Assembly: GCA_046331175.1 (NCBI GenBank)
Contig: JAXLRI010000014.1
Coordinates: 77,993-141,992 of the forward strand
Length of the DNA: 64,000 nt
DNA from: JAWKIW01 sp046331175
GTDB taxonomy: Bacteria > Actinomycetota > Acidimicrobiia > Acidimicrobiales > Acidimicrobilacustridaceae
Reading direction: 5' to 3'
This document shows, in pieces, positions 60,901-64,000 of this stretch (position 1 is the first letter of the stretch; each line of letters opens with the position of its first letter). Under the pieces are notes generated by a model. The model saw nothing but the letters and a program-made list of their open reading frames with translations, was not told where the DNA came from and searched no databases. The position numbers were made by a program, and so were the translations under genes.

Positions 60901-62165
60901 GTGATCCGACGCACCCGGTCGTTGCTGGCGTCGGCGACGTAGAGGTTCCCGGACGGGTCGAAGGTGATGCCCTGGGGCGTGTCGAGCTGTGCGGTCGTCG
61001 CGGAGCCGTTGTCGCCTGAGAACGCGGCCGAGCCGTTGCCTACGACCGTGGTGATCGTGCCGCCGGTGTCGATCCGTCGCACTCGGTTGGCATCCAGGAG
61101 GTAGAGGCCGCTGCCGGCTGCGCTCAGGGCAGACGCCATGCTGAGCTGCGCGGTCGCTGCCGGGCCGCCGTCGCCAGCGAACCCCGACGTCGGCCCCCCG
61201 GCGATCGTGGTGATGGTTCCGCTGGTGACCTTGCGGACCCGCGTCTGGCTCGAGAGGTACAGGCTCCCGCTGTTGTCGACCGTGATGCCCCCGACGCTGT
61301 CGAGCCCGGCTGAGGTCGCCGCCCCACCATCGCCCGAGAACGTCGCCGAACCGTTGCCGGCGACGGTGGTGATGGTTCCCCCAGTGACCTTGCGGACCCG
61401 CCGCTGGTTGCCGTCGGCGAGGTAGAGGTTCCCCGAGCCGTCCAGGGCGAGCTGGGTGATGAAGTCGATGCTCGCCGCCGTCGCCGCTCCGCCGTCGCCG
61501 GAGAACCCGGCGCTTCCGTTGCCCACCACGGTCGAGATGGTTCCCGCGCTGATGCGCCGGACGCGGTGGTTGCCCGAGTCGAAGAAGAACACGTCCCCAC
61601 CCGGCGATGCGGTGAGAGCCGACGGCCCGCTCAGCGATGCAGCCGTCGCCGAGCCCCCGTCACCGGAGTACCCCTGGGTACCGGTTCCCGCCACCGTCGA
61701 GATTGTGCCTGCAGAGGTGATCTTGCGGATCCGGTTGTTGTTCGTGTCAGCGAAGTAGGTGTTGCCAGCGCCGTCCTTCGCGACACCCGCCGGGTAGCTG
61801 ACCTGAGCCGACGACGCCGGCCCCCCGTCGCCGCTGAACCCGTATCCCCCATTGCCGGTGATCGTCAGGATGCTTCCGCCGCTCGACGACCAGATCCTCT
61901 GGTTGACCGCATCGCTCACCACCACGGTGCCGGTCGTGTCGGCCCACAGCCCGACCGGCGCGACCCCGACCTGGGTGCTGGAGGCGCTCGCCCCCGGACC
62001 CCCGCCGGCGACCGTGACGACATCACCGACCTGAGCGAGAGCGGACGGCGCGCCGACCACCGCCACCGGCACGACCGATGCTGCCGCGACGGCGGAGACG
62101 ACGATCAGCGGCCGCGCCCGCCCCCGCCTCGATCGCATCGACAACCCACGTCCATGTGCTCGCAT
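57957..62165 (-). CDS. Secreted NHL-FN3-CAP protein with three C-terminal repeats
   Basis: 1,402 residues from the ATG at 62165 (a second ATG at 62138 would also keep the signal). Signal peptide to about residue 45, then twelve NHL repeats ('AGTITTVAGNGS.GFSGDGG.AT.A.L..P.GVAVD..GNLYIAD...RVRKVTP'), enough for two six-bladed propellers. One FN3-like domain ('ATVTWTAPTSNGGSPITGYTV') and a CAP/SCP-PR1-like domain ('DVVNWYRAGAGLPAVTDNPVWSDGIRKHLDYLNN', 'SWHTENPASPWYTPEG') follow. Three repeats of 'VHVTDVPNATVLGNLTVTQP...GDRPLASNNNYLAGQTIPNFAVVQADANGNICLYT...TRVFDSR' end it, a divergent form of the beta module. DNA of the last two repeats is identical over about 187 bp. Probably extracellular and adhesive or binding. 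Confidence 0.9.
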   Translation of the reverse strand: MRAHGRGLSMRSRRGRARPLIVVSAVAAASVVPVAVVGAPSALAQVGDVVTVAGGGPGASASSTQVGVAPVGLWADTTGTVVVSDAVNQRIWSSSGGSILTITGNGGYGFSGDGGPASSAQVSYPAGVAKDGAGNTYFADTNNNRIRKITSAGTISTVAGTGTQGYSGDGGSATAASLSGPSALTASPGGDVFFFDSGNHRVRRISAGTISTVVGNGSAGFSGDGGAATAASIDFITQLALDGSGNLYLADGNQRRVRKVTGGTITTVAGNGSATFSGDGGAATSAGLDSVGGITVDNSGSLYLSSQTRVRKVTSGTITTIAGGPTSGFAGDGGPAATAQLSMASALSAAGSGLYLLDANRVRRIDTGGTITTVVGNGSAAFSGDNGSATTAQLDTPQGITFDPSGNLYVADASNDRVRRITPAGTITTVAGSGSSGFSGDGAQATSAKLRGPADVAVDAAGNLYIADAGNDRVRKVTPAGVISTVAGTGAFGSSGDGGPAAAATFRAVDGVAVDTSGNLYIADGIDHRIRKVAPGGTITTFAGTGTAGYSGDGGPATAAALNHPVAVDTDAAGNVYISDGNNARIRRVAPAGTITTVAGNGSFGFSGDNGAATAAALANPSGVAFDATGAMYVADSSNYRVRRVANGTISTVAGTGTDGFSGDGAAATAARVTGPASVAVDASGSVHFSDVDLVQLGSHGSNRIRKVVAATTPGAPIGVAAVAGNQAATVTWTAPTSNGGSPITGYTVTSNPAGKTCSWTTGPLTCVVSGLTNGTAYTFTVTATNIAGTSAASSTSPAVVPAATTMVPAQPRLDRIRPWIDVVNWYRAGAGLPAVTDNPVWSDGIRKHLDYLNNTPLQYFTGPYVSWHTENPASPWYTPEGAAAAQSSDLGGWGTSDRESIEGWITAPFHAVGIIRRNLTQAAYYRQPSGGGAGLDVIRGLSGGSGTAPVLFPGPNSVVGLHSMGAEVPNPVERCGYTTGPGLPMIALLPQAPPAGTTATLVDDKGTSYDVCEVDQNNFVTSDPVYGQTGHAILEGDHAVFVVPRSPLADGRYTVSIHQPSKPDITWSFFIAGYQTDQIGGLGVVPVHVTDTPNATVIGNLTVTQPGAAGYTTAFPCSGDRPLASNNNYLAGQTIPNFAVVQADANGNICLYTKAAGHLIWDQVGATTAFGVSAPTRVFDSRTSGKLAKDGVATVHVTDVPNATVLGNLTVTQPDESGFTTAFPCSGDRPLASNNNYLAGQTIPNFAVVQADANGNICLYTTASAHLIWDQVGATTAFGVSTPTRVFDSRVGGAKVAKGGVATVHVTDVPNATVLGNLTVTQPDESGFTTAYPCAGGRPLASNNNYLAGQTIPNFAVVQADANGNICLYTTASAHLIWDQVGATTAFGVSTPTRVFDSRVN
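57964..58150. repeat. Direct repeat, copy 1 of an identical ~187-bp pair
   Basis: Identical to 58291-58477 (327 bp apart), inside the C-terminal modules of the NHL-CAP gene. A third, less similar copy starts near 58615. Confidence 0.85.
58291..58477. repeat. Direct repeat, copy 2 of the ~187-bp pair
   Basis: See 57964-58150. Exact identity in synonymous sites implies recent duplication or gene conversion. Confidence 0.85.
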
Positions 62166-62283
62166 CAACGCCACTCCGCCCGAATCTGGTCCACGCACCG
62201 CCGTCTTCGCATCGGCGTCCGACTCGGCGGGCCTGAAGGCGGTGTTCCCGCTGGGGTGGGTTCCCGGAACAACGGTCCCCGAG

Positions 62284-64000
62284 TCATCCGTACCAGCCGC
62301 CGACGTCGGCGATGACGTTGACGGTGCCGGAGTTGTTGAACACCGAGATGGTGTCACCGGTGCCGACCTTGGCGGTCACGGCGTTGGCGATGGTGGTCCC
62401 GGCCTTCCAGTTCAAGCTCGAGGCGGTGGGCTTGGTGGCACCGGTGTTCCACACCGTCGCGAACGACTCCGCGGAGGTCGAGGTCACGGTGAAGTTCGCC
62501 AGGATCGCCTTCGCACCGGCCGGGACCGCACCACCGGTCAGCACCGACACCGACCGAGACGTCGCCGCGCCCCACGGGGTGGTGTAGGCACCGACGGACT
62601 CGGGGGCAGGACGGGAGTCCTGGAACCGCACCGGAGCGACCGGGTGGAACGCATCACCGGCGCCGGTCTTGAAGTAGCCGACCACGTCGATGATCACGTT
62701 GGCGGACCCGGAGTTGTTGAACACCCGGATCTGACCACCCGTACCCACCTTCACCGTCACCGCGTTGGGGATCGTCACCCCCGCCTTCCAGTTCAAGCTC
62801 GACGCCGTCGGCTTGGACGCACCGTTCGGGTAGATCGTCAGGAACGACTCGGCCGTCGTGGCGGTCACCGTGGCGTTGAGCACCACCGCATCCGCGTCCG
62901 CAGGGACACCGGCGACCCCGGCCACCGTGACGGTGCGATCGGTGCCCGCCACCCACGGCGTCGAGTACGGACCGACCTGCTCGGGCGGCGGACGGGAGTC
63001 CAGCACCCGGGCCGGCGCCTGGGAGGTGAACCCGTCACCGCTGCCGGACTGGTCGTAGTAGCCGACCACGTCGACGATCACCGTGGCGTTGCCCGACGGG
63101 TTGAACACCTGGACCTGGCCGCCGGTGCCGACCTTGACGGTCACCGCGTTGGGGATGGTCTGGCCGGCCGACCAGTTCAGGTTCGACGCCGTCGGCTGGG
63201 AGTCGCCCTTGGGCCACAGCGTCAAGAAGCTCGCCGCCGTCGTCCCCGTGACGGTCACGTTCAACGTGACCGCGGTGGCGTTGGCCGGCACCCCACCCAC
63301 GCCTGCGACGGTGACGTCACGGACCGTGCCCGCCGCCCACGGCGTCGAGTACGGACCCACCTGCTCGGGCGGGGGCCGCGAGTCCAGGATCCGGGTCGGC
63401 GCATCCAGCGGGTGGAACAGATCGCCCGCCACGGGCGTCACCGCATCGGACTTCGGGGACTCGGCGCCCGTACCGACCGCGTTGGTCGCCTTCACCGTGA
63501 AGGTGTAGGCCGTGCCGTTGGTCAGGCCCGTCACCTGGCAGGTCAGCGCACCGCCGGTCGTGCAGGTCTGCCCCGACGCCGACGCACCCTGGTAGGCGGT
63601 CACCGTGTAGCCGGTGATGGCCGAGCCACCGTTGGCGGGAGCGGTCCAGGTCACGGTCGCCTTGGTGTTGCCGGCGGTGGCCGTCGGCTTGGCCGGCGCC
63701 GACGGCACCGACGGCGTCGTCACCGCGTCGGACTGGGGCGACTCCGGGCCGGGGCCCACGCCGTTGGTGGCCAGCACCGTGAAGGTGTACGCCGTGCCGT
63801 CGGACAGGCCCGTCACGTCACAGGTCAGCGCACCACCGGTCGTGCAGGTCTGCCCCGACGCCACCCCGCCCTGGTAGGCCTTGACCGTGTAGCCGGTGAT
63901 CGCCGAGCCGCCGTTGGCGGGCGCCGTCCAGGTGACCGTCGCCTTCTTCACGCCAGCGGTCGCCGTCGGCTTGGCCGGAGCCGCCGGGACGGTCGGCGCC
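62284..64000 (-). CDS. Secreted FN3 and beta-module protein, 5' partial
   Basis: Runs off the right edge; the reading frame is open to the last base, so the start and N-terminal domain are outside. Visible are two near-identical FN3-like domains ('ATVTWTAPANGGSAITGYTV.AYQG..ASGQTCTTGGALTC.VTGL..GTAYTFTV') with the tail of a third, then three beta modules ('TRILDSRPPPEQVGPYSTPWAAGTVRDVTVAG', 'ARVLDSRPPPEQ', 'VRFQDSRPAPESVGAYTTPWG') to 'GGWYG'. The last two modules are nearly identical in DNA to those of the pseudogene at 45207. The gene lies upstream of, and on the same strand as, the NHL-CAP gene (118 nt apart). Confidence 0.9.
   Translation of the reverse strand, partial: APTVPAAPAKPTATAGVKKATVTWTAPANGGSAITGYTVKAYQGGVASGQTCTTGGALTCDVTGLSDGTAYTFTVLATNGVGPGPESPQSDAVTTPSVPSAPAKPTATAGNTKATVTWTAPANGGSAITGYTVTAYQGASASGQTCTTGGALTCQVTGLTNGTAYTFTVKATNAVGTGAESPKSDAVTPVAGDLFHPLDAPTRILDSRPPPEQVGPYSTPWAAGTVRDVTVAGVGGVPANATAVTLNVTVTGTTAASFLTLWPKGDSQPTASNLNWSAGQTIPNAVTVKVGTGGQVQVFNPSGNATVIVDVVGYYDQSGSGDGFTSQAPARVLDSRPPPEQVGPYSTPWVAGTDRTVTVAGVAGVPADADAVVLNATVTATTAESFLTIYPNGASKPTASSLNWKAGVTIPNAVTVKVGTGGQIRVFNNSGSANVIIDVVGYFKTGAGDAFHPVAPVRFQDSRPAPESVGAYTTPWGAATSRSVSVLTGGAVPAGAKAILANFTVTSTSAESFATVWNTGATKPTASSLNWKAGTTIANAVTAKVGTGDTISVFNNSGTVNVIADVGGWYG

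Noticed and set aside
62166..62357. Extending the NHL-CAP gene start to 62357
   Set aside because: That would overlap the end of the upstream gene and place 64 non-signal residues before a clear signal peptide; the ATG at 62165 is better.
57957..63951. CRISPR-like regular repeats
   Set aside because: Repeats are long, coding and in frame (NHL blades, FN3 and beta modules), with no short identical repeats separated by unique spacers.

Overview
The window is about 72% GC, with GTG-rich starts, frequent GTGA/ATGA stop-start overlaps and little space between genes. It is chromosomal DNA of a high-GC actinobacterium. The gene content (SigF partner switch, DUF222/HNH protein, many secreted proteins ending in 'DSR...GYY/GWYG' beta modules) most resembles Acidimicrobiia such as Iamia; that lineage call is inference. 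No rRNA, complete tRNA, CRISPR or replication origin was found.

Layout. 1-8.7 kb: end of an ECF42-type sigma factor, small membrane and stress proteins (DUF3040-like, DUF6328, ChaB/Rho-N, CsbD, CBS), a PAS-GGDEF-degenerate-EAL protein, and a general-stress operon (acidic protein - rsbV - rsbW - sigF). 8.9-17.8 kb: DUF222/HNH nuclease, AbrB-type regulator, PfkB-like kinase, haem-oxygenase-fold iron protein, methyltransferase, HAD phosphatase and an orphan encapsulated-ferritin homologue. 18-31 kb: a secreted TNT-type NADase, a metallophosphatase, a CHASE-GAF-SpoIIE phosphatase, a beta-lactamase-fold lipoprotein, a RibD/DHFR-like reductase, a membrane protein broken at a G9 tract, and an M4 metalloprotease. 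31-37 kb: a Cys-cluster HTH regulator with three matching operators, TetR plus nitroreductase, then copper handling (cupredoxin lipoprotein, CsoR-type operator, DUF302, multicopper oxidase). 37-45 kb: a second beta-lactamase-fold enzyme, alpha/beta hydrolase, NTF2-like protein, and a ring-cleavage operon (extradiol dioxygenase, FAD monooxygenase, FAH hydrolase) divergent from its TetR. 45-64 kb: an accessory region with four large secreted beta-propeller, CAP or FN3 proteins, one of them broken, two complete IS elements (IS21 and IS481 types) with target duplications, and a tRNA-Met 3' fragment that looks like an attachment site.

Two themes link the region. First, hexamers GGGTAG sit 9-11 nt upstream of several start codons, so much of the left third may be a SigF regulon with leaderless mRNAs; the SpoIIE phosphatase at 21.4 kb could feed that switch. 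Second, at least six secreted proteins with unrelated N-termini (NADase, M4 protease, Vgb-like and NHL propellers, CAP, FN3) share C-terminal copies of one beta module, usually three. This looks like a common display or sorting module for secreted effectors and is the best candidate here for an undescribed system.
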